A stretch of 64,000 bases of DNA from Ruania rhizosphaerae (GTDB lineage: Bacteria; Actinomycetota; Actinomycetes; Actinomycetales; Beutenbergiaceae): NCBI RefSeq assembly GCF_009805705.1, contig NZ_VSMB01000003.1:248001-312000 (forward strand), written 5' to 3'. Shown here piece by piece: positions 33,002-41,150 of this stretch (positions are counted from its first letter, which is position 1; every line of letters begins with the position of its first letter). The notes below the pieces were generated by a model, which saw only the letters and a program-made list of their open reading frames with translations, was not told the origin of the DNA and searched no databases. The position numbers were made by a program, and so were the translations under genes.

Positions 33002-34474
33002 TCACGCGCTGGCGGCGGTGAGGAGCTCCACGAGCGTTCGCACACCCACTCCCGTTCCGCCCTTGGGGACGTAGTGACGTGGCGAGGAGTCGTTGAAAGC
33101 AGGGCCGGCGATGTCGAGATGCGCCCAGGGCGTCTCGCCCACGAACTCCTGCAGGAACAGGCCGGCGACCAGCATGCCGCCGTAGCGTTCGCCCATGTTC
33201 GCGATGTCGGCCATCGGGGTGTTCATGGAGGCGCGCAGTTCCTCCGGCAACGGCATGGGCCAGAACTGCTCGCCGGCCCGGTCAGCAGCGCTCAGTACCT
33301 GCTCGCGCACGTCGTCATTGCCCATCACGGCACTGACCTGGTTGCCGAGAGCGACCATCTGCGCTCCGGTGAGGGTGGCGATGTCGATGACGGCGTCGGG
33401 CCCTTCCTCGGTCGCCGCGACGAGCGCATCGGCCATGACCAAGCGCCCTTCGGCATCGGTGTTGAGCACCTCGACAGTCTTCCCGCCACGGATCGTGATC
33501 ACGTCGGAGGGGCGCTGTGCCGACCCCGAGGGCATGTTCTCGGCCAGTGCCAACCATCCGGTGACGGCGATGGGTAGCCCCAAGCGAGCTACGGCGAGCA
33601 CCGTATGAAGGACAGCAGCTGCACCCGCCATGTCGTTCTTCATCGCCTCCATGCCTTTGGCAGGCTTGAGCGAGAGACCTCCGGAGTCGAAGGTGATGCC
33701 CTTGCCCACGAGCGCGACATGCCGGCGCGTACGAGACGGACGATATTCCAGGCGTACCAGTCTGGGGCCGCGGGCTGAGCCCTTGCCCACCCCGAGCAGG
33801 CCGCCATAGCCACCGTCGGAGAGCGCCCTCTCGTCGAGCACGCTGACCTTCACCTTCGTGCCCTTGGCAAGGTCGCGCGCCCGGGCGGCGAATGACTCCG
33901 GGTAGAGGACATTGGGGGAGAGGTTGACCAGGTCCCGGGTGCCGTGCACGGCCTCGGCGACAGTGCGGGCGCGGTCGAGGGCGGCGCGTGCGGCCTTGCC
34001 GCTGGACGAGGCGACGAACTGGATCTCCAGGGCGGCGGGCTGAGCGTCCCGGGTGTTCGCCATCCGATAGCAGCCGAGCAGCGCGCCCTCGGCGACCGCC
34101 TGCAGGTCGCCAGTATCAGCGACCGGGAGCGCGATGCTCACCCGGGTCGATCCGCCGAGCTCCGCCAGGGCTGCACCGGCAGCCCGGCGCAGCCGCTCGC
34201 GTGCGACCTGATCGTCTGGCGCCGGCGCTCCGGTTCCCGTGAGGACGAGAAGATCTGCCCTCACTTCACCGCCCGCCGGGATCTTCGTCACCTCACCCGC
34301 ACGGCCCGTCACGCCGAGAAGCGTGATCGCCCGTTCGAGCGAACTGCGGGTCGTTCGGCTCAGGGCCTGCGCCCCCTCGATCCGGGGCTTGCCGTCCTCG
34401 TCGGCAACGCCCACGACGAGGACGTCGGTGCTCAGTCGTTCCGGGTTCTTGCTGGTGAGTGTCAGATCCGTCAC
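33002..34474 (-). CDS. pepA: leucyl aminopeptidase (M17)
   Basis: A 490-residue cytosolic zinc/manganese aminopeptidase. The C-terminal catalytic domain (from about residue 200) has the metal-binding lysine/aspartate segment VGKGITFDSGGLSLKP and the signature NTDAEGRLVMADAL. The N-terminal domain is the usual macro-like fold. A TACGAT box lies 7 nt before GTG 34474, which I therefore prefer; ATG 34483 is only 2 nt after the box. Hexameric family members also bind DNA in some species, but there is no sign of that here. It is divergent from a small membrane-protein gene. Confidence 0.93.
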   Translation of the reverse strand: MTDLTLTSKNPERLSTDVLVVGVADEDGKPRIEGAQALSRTTRSSLERAITLLGVTGRAGEVTKIPAGGEVRADLLVLTGTGAPAPDDQVARERLRRAAGAALAELGGSTRVSIALPVADTGDLQAVAEGALLGCYRMANTRDAQPAALEIQFVASSSGKAARAALDRARTVAEAVHGTRDLVNLSPNVLYPESFAARARDLAKGTKVKVSVLDERALSDGGYGGLLGVGKGSARGPRLVRLEYRPSRTRRHVALVGKGITFDSGGLSLKPAKGMEAMKNDMAGAAAVLHTVLAVARLGLPIAVTGWLALAENMPSGSAQRPSDVITIRGGKTVEVLNTDAEGRLVMADALVAATEEGPDAVIDIATLTGAQMVALGNQVSAVMGNDDVREQVLSAADRAGEQFWPMPLPEELRASMNTPMADIANMGERYGGMLVAGLFLQEFVGETPWAHLDIAGPAFNDSSPRHYVPKGGTGVGVRTLVELLTAASA

Positions 34475-34487
34475 GCCATGCATCGTA
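34475..34487 (-). promoter_or_regulatory. leaderless-type promoter deciding the pepA start
   Basis: TACGAT at 34487-34482 on the minus strand, 7 nt before GTG 34474. It makes the ATG at 34483 unlikely, since that codon would lie upstream of the transcript. Confidence 0.45.
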
Positions 34488-34563
34488 TGCGAGGCCTGGA
34501 CCGGTGCGGGCGCTGACCGGTCCGTCCATCGGTCGGAATCGGCGCTCACCAGCACGGACGGAC

Positions 34564-34575
34564 TACCCTGCACCC
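34564..34575 (+). promoter_or_regulatory. leaderless-type promoter of the small membrane operon
   Basis: TACCCT at 34564-34569, 6 nt, then GTG 34576. Confidence 0.5.
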
Positions 34576-34938
34576 GTGTCCATCGTCATCGCCGTACTTG
34601 TCGGTGCAGCTGTGCTGCTCGGACTGTGGGCCGCGGTGCGAACCGTGCGCGACGAGGCGGTGATCCTGCGTCAGCTCCTCGTTGGCGCCGGGATCGAGTT
34701 CGCGATCGTGGTGCAGATGGTGATCGCCGCAGTGCTGATCGCGCGCGGCCATACCGTGGATGGAGTGTTGTTGTGGGGGTACCTGATCACGACGGCGCTG
34801 CTGCTTCCGGCGGCCGCCGTCGTCGCGGTCGCGGAGCGGTCGCGGTGGAGCTCGGTGGTACTCATCGCGGCCTGTCTGACTCTGATCGCCCTGCAACTGC
34901 GGGTGAATCAGATCTGGGCGACAGGAGGTACAGGGTGA
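34576..34938 (+). CDS. small four-helix membrane protein
   Basis: A 120-residue protein with four predicted transmembrane helices: about residues 2-22, 36-57, 62-84 and 89-107. There is no recognisable domain and no conserved charged motif beyond RTVRDEAVILRQ between helices 1 and 2. Its GTG start is fixed by the -10-like box 6 nt upstream. Its stop overlaps the next start as GTGA, and pyrD follows 16 nt after that second gene, though pyrD has its own promoter-like box. Function is unknown. Confidence 0.7.
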   Translation: MSIVIAVLVGAAVLLGLWAAVRTVRDEAVILRQLLVGAGIEFAIVVQMVIAAVLIARGHTVDGVLLWGYLITTALLLPAAAVVAVAERSRWSSVVLIAACLTLIALQLRVNQIWATGGTG

Positions 34939-35375
34939 GCCAGCAGTCCGAGACCACCGGCGCCGAGGACACCCGCCGGCCGGCCTACGGTGCGGGGCGG
35001 GTGCTGATCTTCGCCTATGGGATCTTCGCGATCTCAGCCACTGCTCGGGCTGCCGTGCAGCTGATCCGCGACGCCGCCGAAGCGCCCCTGGCCTACACGC
35101 TCTCGGCAGTCGCGGCCGTGGTGTATCTCGGGGCGACCGTCGCCATGGCTCACAATGGGCGCCGGATGCGGCGCGTCGCGTGGGTGACGGTGTCGTTCGA
35201 ACTTGCCGGAGTTCTGGCGGTCGGGACGTTGAGCCTGATCCGCCCAGACCTGTTTCCGCATGCCAGTGTCTGGTCCCATTTCGGGGCCGGCTACGGGTAT
35301 GTCCCTGCCGTGCTGCCGCTTCTCGGACTGTTCTGGATGTGGCGGTCCTCACCGGCGCGGATCGCTCACGGCTGA
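34935..35375 (+). CDS. small membrane protein, partner of the preceding gene
   Basis: A 146-residue protein with a short hydrophilic N-terminus (SQQSETTGAEDTRRP) and four hydrophobic segments, ending in LLGLFWMWRSSPARIAHG. GTG 34935 overlaps the stop of the previous gene by 4 nt, so the two are translationally coupled and may form a heteromeric membrane complex. I recognise no family. Charged residues cluster only in the loop MAHNGRRMRRVAW between helices 2 and 3, placing that loop in the cytoplasm by the positive-inside rule. Confidence 0.7.
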   Translation: MSQQSETTGAEDTRRPAYGAGRVLIFAYGIFAISATARAAVQLIRDAAEAPLAYTLSAVAAVVYLGATVAMAHNGRRMRRVAWVTVSFELAGVLAVGTLSLIRPDLFPHASVWSHFGAGYGYVPAVLPLLGLFWMWRSSPARIAHG

Positions 35376-35379
35376 CCAC

Positions 35380-35391
35380 TAGGGTGAGGTT
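35380..35391 (+). promoter_or_regulatory. leaderless-type promoter of pyrD
   Basis: TAGGGT at 35380-35385, 6 nt, then GTG 35392; it begins 5 nt after the upstream stop. Confidence 0.5.
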
Positions 35392-36414
35392 GTGGCCAGT
35401 CCTTACAGCGTGCTCTTCTCGCAGGTGTTCACCCGGATCGAGCCCGAGGCAGCTCATCGAGTGGCCAGTGTGCTGATCCGGTGCGCCGGCGCCGTCGGAC
35501 CGCTGCGGGAGACGTTGCGTGCCACGATCGGCAGACCTGGTCGGGCGCCGTCGCGGAAGGTGTTCGGGCGAGAGATCGGTGGTGTGCTCGGGGCAGCGGC
35601 CGGCTTCGACAAGAACGCCACCATGGCCGCCGGCCTCGACGCCCTCGGGTTCGCATTCGTCGAAGTCGGAACCGTCACTGCGCATGCACAGCCCGGAAAC
35701 CCGCCGCCGCGACTGTTCCGGTTGGTGAGTGAGCGAGCACTGGTGAACCGGATGGGTTTCAACAACGCCGGTGCCCATGCGGCGGCCCGGCGGCTGGCGC
35801 GTGTGCGACGGACCGCCCACGGTCGTCGCATGGTCATCGGTGCCAATATCGGCAAGTCGAAGGTCACGCCGGCCCGGGATGCGGTCGCTGACTACGTCAC
35901 CAGCGCGCGGGCGCTGGCGCCGTACGTCGACTACGTGGTGGTGAACGTGTCCTCACCGAACACCCCGGGGCTGCGCGACCTGCAGCAGACCGAGGCTCTA
36001 CGTCCCATCCTCGCGTCGGTGCGTGACGCGGCTGTCGCAGCAGCAGCGCGGGAAGTTCCGGTCCTGGTCAAGATCGCGCCGGACCTGGCCGACGCGGACG
36101 TGGACGCGGTCGCCCGGCTCGCGGTCGAGTTGCAGCTGGCCGGGGTCGTCGCCGTGAACACGACGATCGACCACGACCACGGCGCCGGCGGGATGTCCGG
36201 ACCACCGTTGCGTTCCCGCGGACTGGAAGTCGTCGGCCGGGTGCGGGCCATACTCGGGCCAGAACCGGTGGTGATCGGTGTGGGGGGCATCTCCAACCCA
36301 GCAGATGTGGCTGATTACCTGCACGCAGGAGCGACTCTGGTGCAGGCGTACACCAGCTTCATCTACTCCGGCCCTGGCTGGCCGGGCCATGTCAACCGGC
36401 AGGCCCCGGTCTGA
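35392..36414 (+). CDS. pyrD: quinone-dependent dihydroorotate dehydrogenase (class 2)
   Basis: A 340-residue flavoenzyme oxidising dihydroorotate to orotate in pyrimidine synthesis, with electrons passed to membrane quinone. The N-terminal amphipathic helices (VLFSQVFTRIEPEAAHRVAS) mark class 2. GAAAGFDKNATM holds the FMN-contacting lysine, NRMGFNNAGA and VNVSSPNTPGLRDLQ are signature motifs, and the serine in SSPNT is the class 2 catalytic base. GVGGIS closes the barrel. GTG 35392 follows a -10-like box by 6 nt. It would feed the same quinone pool that the bc1 complex at 45-49 kb oxidises. Confidence 0.95.
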   Translation: MASPYSVLFSQVFTRIEPEAAHRVASVLIRCAGAVGPLRETLRATIGRPGRAPSRKVFGREIGGVLGAAAGFDKNATMAAGLDALGFAFVEVGTVTAHAQPGNPPPRLFRLVSERALVNRMGFNNAGAHAAARRLARVRRTAHGRRMVIGANIGKSKVTPARDAVADYVTSARALAPYVDYVVVNVSSPNTPGLRDLQQTEALRPILASVRDAAVAAAAREVPVLVKIAPDLADADVDAVARLAVELQLAGVVAVNTTIDHDHGAGGMSGPPLRSRGLEVVGRVRAILGPEPVVIGVGGISNPADVADYLHAGATLVQAYTSFIYSGPGWPGHVNRQAPV

Positions 36415-36461
36415 GGCGGGTCCCACAGCACGGCCCGGGGCAGCGGCCTGGGAAGGGGCGG

Positions 36462-36497
36462 GGGCAGGTCCGACCCATGGACGGGACAGACCTGCCC
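36462..36497. terminator. hairpin between pyrD and the aldo/keto reductase gene
   Basis: GGGCAGGTC (36462-36470) pairs perfectly with GACCTGCCC (36489-36497) in the gap between convergent genes. Confidence 0.55.
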
Positions 36498-36531
36498 AGG
36501 AGCGAGCCCGCTCGTGGACCCGCATCACTGT

Positions 36532-37545
36532 TCAGCAGAGGCGCTCCTTCGGCGAGGACTTCTCCGTCTGCCGCGGATCGCGGACCACGCTGTCGGCGAG
36601 GATCTCATCGATCCGCCTCATCAGCTCCGCCGGGATCCGCACGCCGGCGGCCGCGACGTTCTCAGCCACCTGCTCGGGCCGGGAGGCACCGATGAGAGCG
36701 GCGGCGACATTGTCGTTCTGCAGCACCCAGGCGACAGCGAGCTGAGCCATGGTCAGGTCCAGGTCCTGCGCCACAGGGCGCAAGTCCTGGACCCGGCGCA
36801 AGAGGTCCTCGCGTTCGAGCAGTCCCTCGATCATCTTCGCGCCGCCCTTGGTGTCGGCCGCGCGTGACCCGTCGGGCGCTGACTGGCCGGGCAGATACTT
36901 GCCGGTCAGGACGCCCTGTGCCACCGGCGACCACACGATCTGGGAGATGCCCAGCTCGGACGAGGTGGGGACCACCTCGTCCTCGATCACACGCCAGACC
37001 ATGGAGTACTGCGGCTGACTGGAGATCAGACTGATCCCGAGCTCCTTCGCCAACGCGTGTCCGGCGCGCAGTTGGTCGGCAGTCCACTCACTGACTCCGA
37101 TATACAGCGCCTTCCCGGCACGGACGACGTCGGCGAATGCCTGCATCGTCTCTTCCAGCGGCGTGGCGTAGTCGTACCGGTGCGCTTGGTACAGGTCGAC
37201 GTAGTCAGTACCCAGGCGCCGCAATGAGCCGTTGATCGACTCCATGATGTGCTTGCGGGACAGGCCGGTGTCGTTCGGGCCCATGGGACCGGTGGGGAAG
37301 TAGACCTTGGTGAAGATCTCCAGGCTCTCGCGGCGTTCGTGCGCGAGTGCCGCGCCCAGAACCTCCTCCGCCTTGGTGTTGGCGTAGACGTCGGCGGTGT
37401 CGAAGGAGGTGATCCCGGCGTCGAGTGCCGCTCGCACGCAGGCAGTGGCGGTGTCGTTCTCCACCTGCGAGCCGTGCGTGATCCAGTTGCCGTAGGTGAT
37501 CTCGCTGATCTTCAGGCCGGAACGGCCGAGGTGTCGGAAGTGCAT
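36532..37545 (-). CDS. aldo/keto reductase (potassium-channel beta-subunit-like)
   Basis: A 337-residue TIM-barrel NADPH-dependent oxidoreductase. The AKR tetrad is visible: Asp and Tyr in TSFDTADVYANT, Lys in IFTKVYFP and His in DLYQAHRYD. The segment YRHLGRSGLKISEITYGNW-like N-terminus and QPQYSMVWRVIE place it with the Kv-beta/AKR6-like and YghZ-like group, which reduce methylglyoxal and other aldehydes. The ATG at 37545 has a TAGGAT box 6 nt upstream. It is convergent with pyrD and followed upstream by DUF3043; no functional partner is apparent. Confidence 0.9.
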   Translation of the reverse strand: MHFRHLGRSGLKISEITYGNWITHGSQVENDTATACVRAALDAGITSFDTADVYANTKAEEVLGAALAHERRESLEIFTKVYFPTGPMGPNDTGLSRKHIMESINGSLRRLGTDYVDLYQAHRYDYATPLEETMQAFADVVRAGKALYIGVSEWTADQLRAGHALAKELGISLISSQPQYSMVWRVIEDEVVPTSSELGISQIVWSPVAQGVLTGKYLPGQSAPDGSRAADTKGGAKMIEGLLEREDLLRRVQDLRPVAQDLDLTMAQLAVAWVLQNDNVAAALIGASRPEQVAENVAAAGVRIPAELMRRIDEILADSVVRDPRQTEKSSPKERLC

Positions 37546-37557
37546 GGCTCGATCCTA
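37546..37557 (-). promoter_or_regulatory. leaderless-type promoter of the aldo/keto reductase gene
   Basis: TAGGAT at 37557-37552 on the minus strand, 6 nt before ATG 37545. Confidence 0.5.
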
Positions 37558-37590
37558 TGCTTCCCGAGCGTGCCAACCGCGGGTGCGGCC

Positions 37591-38178
37591 TCAGGACGGG
37601 AACTCGCCCCGCTTGATCTGCGGCTTCGGAAGGCGCGTGCGGCGCAGTTGGAAGGCACGCATGATCACGTAGAGGATCACGCCGCGGCCCACTCGCTCCT
37701 GACCGTACTTGGCGCGGACCTTCCGACGCAGGCGGACGGCGAGGATGATCGCGTCGGCCAGGGCGATGAAGACGATGATGTAGAGCGAGTAGAACGCGAG
37801 CAGGGCGACGTTCCCGAGAGCAGGGATGAAGCTGGCACCGAGCATGATGAGCACGATCAGGGCCGCGATCGGGAGAAAGAGCTCGCCCAGGTTCCAGCGC
37901 GCGTCGACGTAGTCGCGCAAGAACCGGCGCACCGGACCTCGGTGCTGGGCAGGCATGTGCTGGTCATCGCCGGTGACCATCGCCTGGTTCATACGTTCGC
38001 GTGCCTCGGCGTACTTCGCGCGCTGCTCCCGCCGTGCGGCCTTGCGATCGGTCGGGACGAGTGGACGCTTGTTGCGTGCCTCGGCGTCACGTCGGCGTGG
38101 TGTGGGACGCCCCTTTCCGGCAGGGGTCTCGTCCTCGACCGTGGGCGTGAGGTCCTCATTCTTCTTGCGTCCGAACAC
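37591..38178 (-). CDS. DUF3043 membrane protein
   Basis: A 195-residue actinobacterial protein. The first 90 residues are strongly basic and hydrophilic (RPTPRRRDAEARNKRPLVP, then RKAARREQRAKYAEARERMN); two transmembrane helices follow at about 104-124 and 128-152; the tail is again basic with ALADAIILAVRLRRKV. This is the typical DUF3043 layout, and its function is unknown. GTG 38178 lies 6 nt after a TAGGCT box. It is divergent from the glycerate kinase gene, a pairing also recalled from mycobacteria (Rv2205c/Rv2206). Confidence 0.88.
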   Translation of the reverse strand: MFGRKKNEDLTPTVEDETPAGKGRPTPRRRDAEARNKRPLVPTDRKAARREQRAKYAEARERMNQAMVTGDDQHMPAQHRGPVRRFLRDYVDARWNLGELFLPIAALIVLIMLGASFIPALGNVALLAFYSLYIIVFIALADAIILAVRLRRKVRAKYGQERVGRGVILYVIMRAFQLRRTRLPKPQIKRGEFPS

Positions 38179-38190
38179 ATCGGCAGCCTA
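38179..38190 (-). promoter_or_regulatory. leaderless-type promoter of the DUF3043 gene
   Basis: TAGGCT at 38190-38185 on the minus strand, 6 nt before GTG 38178; confirms GTG over any downstream ATG. Confidence 0.5.
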
Positions 38191-38244
38191 GTCGAGGTCG
38201 TCCGGTCTTCCGGACCGCGCAGGTGCGCCCGGCTCCGTGCGGTG

Positions 38245-38261
38245 CCTGACAGACTGGGGGA
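38245..38261 (+). promoter_or_regulatory. leaderless-type, extended -10 promoter of the glycerate kinase gene
   Basis: CCTGACAGACT at 38245-38255, then 6 nt, then GTG 38262. The 11-mer is identical to that before nadE. Confidence 0.5.
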
Positions 38262-39419
38262 GTGCGTGTACTCATCTGCCCTGGCCGCATGGGCCTGGTC
38301 TCCGCCGTCGACGCGACGCGAGGGCTGGCGCACGCCTGGGTTGAGGCCGGCCACGACGTCGTGGAACGCCCGATGAGCGATGGTGCGGCCGAGCTCGTCG
38401 AGTCGGTGCGCCATGCTCGTGGCGGTGAGCTCGTGCCGGTGGTCGTGCGGGCGGGCGTGTCGGACCCGGACGAGCAGGTGCCGGCCGCGCTACTGCATGT
38501 CCCCGGCCGCGCGGGAGGCACGGCGTATGTGGAGACGAGCGCTGCGCTGGGCTGGGACGAGGCAGGAACCCGAGCGGCGGCGCGGCTCGTGCGTGAGGGG
38601 ACGACCGAGCCGGTGGCGGACCTGGTGGTGGCAGCCATGGAGACGGGGGCGGCGCGTGTGGTCGTGGGCCTGGGCGAGTCCGCGGTGCACGACGGAGGCA
38701 TCGGGCTGCTGCGCCGGCTGGGGGTGCTGCTCGGGGTGCCCGGGGGCCTCGCCGCTGTCGAGACATTGCGCCAACGGCTCAGGCACGTGCAGATCGACGT
38801 CGCCGCGGCCACCGACCGGCCGCTGCTGGGGTTGCACGGGGCGGGCGCGGCGCTGGCGCAGTTCCCCGGAGTAGGGCCCGCCGTCGCACAGGAAGCCGAA
38901 CGTCGTGTCGGCGAAGTCGTCGACCAGGTGCTCAGCCGCTCACGGCCTGATGGCGGGTCCGCACCCACCCTCACCTCTCGCCCCCGGCCGGTGGTGCGGC
39001 CCACCCGCGATCCAGGTACCGGGGCCGGGGGTGGTGCCGCATTCGCCCTTGCCGTACTCGGCGGTCGGATCCTGCCCGGCGCGGAAGTGGTGGCAGCCGA
39101 AGCCGCGTTGCCCGAGCTCGCGGGCGAGGCCGACCTGGTGGTGACGGGCTGCACCACACTCGACGGCACCGCGATGCACACCGGGGTGGTCGCTGCCGCC
39201 GGGCAGGCTGCCATGGCCCATGGTGTTCCGGTCGTGGCGGTAGGGGAGCAGGTGCAGGTGAGCCGGCGTGACGGCGCCCGCGTGGGAGTCAGCGCGACCT
39301 ATCCGATTCGAGATGCTCCCGCACGAGGCCTCGGTGGCCAGCCGGCTCCACCCCCGGCAGACCCGTGGGATGACATTGTGAGACGTGGGGAACGGATCCG
39401 ACGTACGTGGGCGCTGTGA
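38262..39419 (+). CDS. glycerate kinase (GlxK/GarK family)
   Basis: A 385-residue kinase phosphorylating glycerate, linking glyoxylate or serine breakdown to glycolysis. Family motifs are visible: a start VLICPGRMGLVSAVDATRG-like loop in place of the usual PDSFKGS segment, GESAVHDGGIGLLRRLGVLL (compare GGSATNDGG), and GAGGGAAFALAVLGGRILPGA. The N-terminal loop is less canonical than in enterobacterial enzymes. GTG 38262 follows an extended -10 by 6 nt. It precedes erpA with 115 nt between, but erpA has its own promoter-like box overlapping the stop region. Confidence 0.85.
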   Translation: MRVLICPGRMGLVSAVDATRGLAHAWVEAGHDVVERPMSDGAAELVESVRHARGGELVPVVVRAGVSDPDEQVPAALLHVPGRAGGTAYVETSAALGWDEAGTRAAARLVREGTTEPVADLVVAAMETGAARVVVGLGESAVHDGGIGLLRRLGVLLGVPGGLAAVETLRQRLRHVQIDVAAATDRPLLGLHGAGAALAQFPGVGPAVAQEAERRVGEVVDQVLSRSRPDGGSAPTLTSRPRPVVRPTRDPGTGAGGGAAFALAVLGGRILPGAEVVAAEAALPELAGEADLVVTGCTTLDGTAMHTGVVAAAGQAAMAHGVPVVAVGEQVQVSRRDGARVGVSATYPIRDAPARGLGGQPAPPPADPWDDIVRRGERIRRTWAL

Positions 39420-39421
39420 CG

Positions 39422-39534
39422 TACCCTGGAGAGGGAGCGACCTGCTCGTCGTGCCGGAGGAATACCGGGGGCACGACAGGCGTTGCTCCGGCAGCAGGCC
39501 GGGCGACCGGCGCGCACGACTTTCGGAGAGACAT
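39422..39534 (+). promoter_or_regulatory. erpA promoter and structured leader
   Basis: TACCCT at 39422-39427 is a good -10, giving a leader of about 100 nt. In it GTCGTGCC (39448-39455) pairs perfectly with GGCACGAC (39470-39477), and a smaller TTGCT/AGCAG hairpin follows. GGAGAG lies before the ATG. The leader matches no riboswitch class I know. Confidence 0.45.
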
Positions 39535-39894
39535 ATGACGCAGACCACCCCCACCACGGAAGCGCTCGAGCACGAGGTCGTCCTGACCGACGTCGCCGCT
39601 ACCAAGGTGAAGACCTTGCTCGAGCAAGAAGGACGCGACGACCTGCGCCTGCGGGTGGCCGTCCAGCCCGGCGGATGTTCGGGGCTGATCTATCAGCTCT
39701 ACTTCGACGAGCGCCACCTCGACGGCGATGCGGTACGCGACTTCGAGGGCGTCGAGGTGATCGTGGACAAGATGAGCGTTCCCTACCTCGCCGGCGCCAC
39801 GATCGACTTCGCTGACACCATCGAGAAGCAGGGTTTCACGATCGACAACCCGAACGCCGGCGGGTCCTGCGCCTGCGGCGACTCGTTCCACTGA
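39535..39894 (+). CDS. erpA: iron-sulfur cluster insertion protein ErpA
   Basis: A 119-residue A-type carrier delivering iron-sulfur clusters to apoproteins. The three conserved cysteines are present: GGCSG near residue 48 and CACGDSF at the C-terminus. The body (VVLTDVAATKVKTLLEQEG, NPNAGGSCACG) is standard. ATG 39535 has GGAGAG five bases upstream. Candidate clients in the window include the Rieske protein QcrA and LipA. The gene is monocistronic, bounded by a leader with hairpins and a very strong terminator. Confidence 0.95.
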   Translation: MTQTTPTTEALEHEVVLTDVAATKVKTLLEQEGRDDLRLRVAVQPGGCSGLIYQLYFDERHLDGDAVRDFEGVEVIVDKMSVPYLAGATIDFADTIEKQGFTIDNPNAGGSCACGDSFH

Positions 39895-39906
39895 CCCTTC
39901 CGCCGA

Positions 39907-39960
39907 TCACGCGAAACGGCCGCGCAACCCTCCCGAGGGCAGCGCGGCCGTTTCGCGTGA
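39907..39960 (+). terminator. strong terminator after erpA
   Basis: A perfect 19-bp stem: 39907-39925 with 39942-39960, 16-nt loop, beginning 13 nt after the erpA stop. There is no U-tract. Confidence 0.75.
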
Positions 39961-40028
39961 GAGTGCGCGCGCCGCATCCGGTCGAGCCTCCGGCCGTGCG
40001 CCCCTGACCCGAGACGAAAGAACACCCC

Positions 40029-40967
40029 GTGAACCGACGCACCGCCCGCGCCCTGGCGCTCCTGACGACTGCTGGACTCCTGCTGACGGCCTGCAGTGCC
40101 GGCGAGCCAGAGGAGGGGAACGCGCCGCCTGAGGAGACCACCACGCAGCAATCGTCCGGCATGCCGGATGCGAGCGGTGATTTCGGTGAGGCGCCGACGT
40201 TCACCTTCCCGACCGAGCAGGCGCCCGACGGTCTCCAGGTCGAGGTGCTCAGCGAAGGGGAGGGTCCGCAGGTCCCGGAGCAGGCTGTCGTCGTCGCCCA
40301 CTACGCAGGCATCGTGTGGGGTGCCGAGGAGACCTTCGACGACTCCTACAGCCGCGAGACGCCGTCGATGTTCTCCCTGAACAGCGTCGTCCAAGGGTGG
40401 ACGCAGGGAATCCCTGGCCACGCCGTCGGCTCACGGTTGCTGCTCAGTATCCCGAGCGACCTCGGCTACGGCCCGTCCGGTGGCAATGCCGACGCCGGGA
40501 TCGGCCCGGAGGACACGATCGTCTTCGTCGTCGATCTCGTCGAGGCATACGGCCCGGACGCAACCGGCCAGCCCGACGCCACCGAGGTCAACGGAGCGGC
40601 CGAGCTCCCGGTCACCGTCACCGGCGGACTCGGTGAGCCGGCGTCGGTGTCCGTGCCCGACGGGGCCGACGAGCCCTCCGAGGTCGAGACGATCGTTGTC
40701 GCCGAGGGAGACGGTGAACCGGTGGAGATGGGCCAGTCGGTCGCGATCGGGTACGCGACGACGGCTTGGGACGGGACGCCCGCGGGCAGTAGCTGGGCTA
40801 GCGACGGGGCCGGGGGAGCAGGCCCCTATGCGGGTTTCGTGGGCACGGGATCGATCGTCGACATGCTCGTCGATGTCCCGGTCGGATCGCGGGTGGTGGT
40901 CCTGACACCGCCCTCTGAGGAGGGCCCCGCCTATGCCCATGTGGTGGACGTTCTCGCAGCACGGTGA
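40029..40967 (+). CDS. FKBP-type peptidyl-prolyl isomerase lipoprotein
   Basis: A 312-residue predicted lipoprotein. The signal peptide ends in the lipobox LLTACSAG (Cys about residue 22), followed by a Glu/Thr/Pro-rich linker. A complete FKBP domain covers about 65-178: VVVAHYAGIVWGAEETFDDSY, SVVQGWTQGIPGHAVGSRLLLSIPSDLGYG, FVVDLVE. A second, weaker FKBP-like domain follows (about 215-312) with GQSVAIGYATTAWDGTP and MLVDVPVGSRVVVLTPP but lacks several active-site aromatics. GTG 40029 is the only sensible start before the signal peptide. It probably assists folding of secreted proteins at the outer face of the membrane, upstream of the cytochrome oxidase operon. Confidence 0.9.
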   Translation: MNRRTARALALLTTAGLLLTACSAGEPEEGNAPPEETTTQQSSGMPDASGDFGEAPTFTFPTEQAPDGLQVEVLSEGEGPQVPEQAVVVAHYAGIVWGAEETFDDSYSRETPSMFSLNSVVQGWTQGIPGHAVGSRLLLSIPSDLGYGPSGGNADAGIGPEDTIVFVVDLVEAYGPDATGQPDATEVNGAAELPVTVTGGLGEPASVSVPDGADEPSEVETIVVAEGDGEPVEMGQSVAIGYATTAWDGTPAGSSWASDGAGGAGPYAGFVGTGSIVDMLVDVPVGSRVVVLTPPSEEGPAYAHVVDVLAAR

Positions 40968-40975
40968 GCCTTCGG

Positions 40976-40992
40976 CGGGGATGCGTTCCCCG
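40976..40992 (+). terminator. weak hairpin after the FKBP gene
   Basis: CGGGGA (40976-40981) and TCCCCG (40987-40992) with a five-base loop, 9 nt after the stop. Confidence 0.35.
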
Positions 40993-41041
40993 ATCCTTGT
41001 GGAAGGGCGTGGCTCATGCGCTCCGCGGGGGGATTTGACGA

Positions 41042-41047
41042 TAGGGT
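41042..41047 (+). promoter_or_regulatory. candidate -10 box of the ctaC-ctaD-ctaF operon
   Basis: TAGGGT at 41042-41047, about 100 nt upstream of the chosen ctaC start. Confidence 0.35.
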
Positions 41048-41150
41048 GGCTCTAGCCGGCTGGCCGTTCGAGCGAAGTGCTGCCTCAGTGCAGTGCGCCC
41101 GTGATGGTGCCCGGCACATCAGGATCGTGACGTCGGAAGGCTTGAGGATC

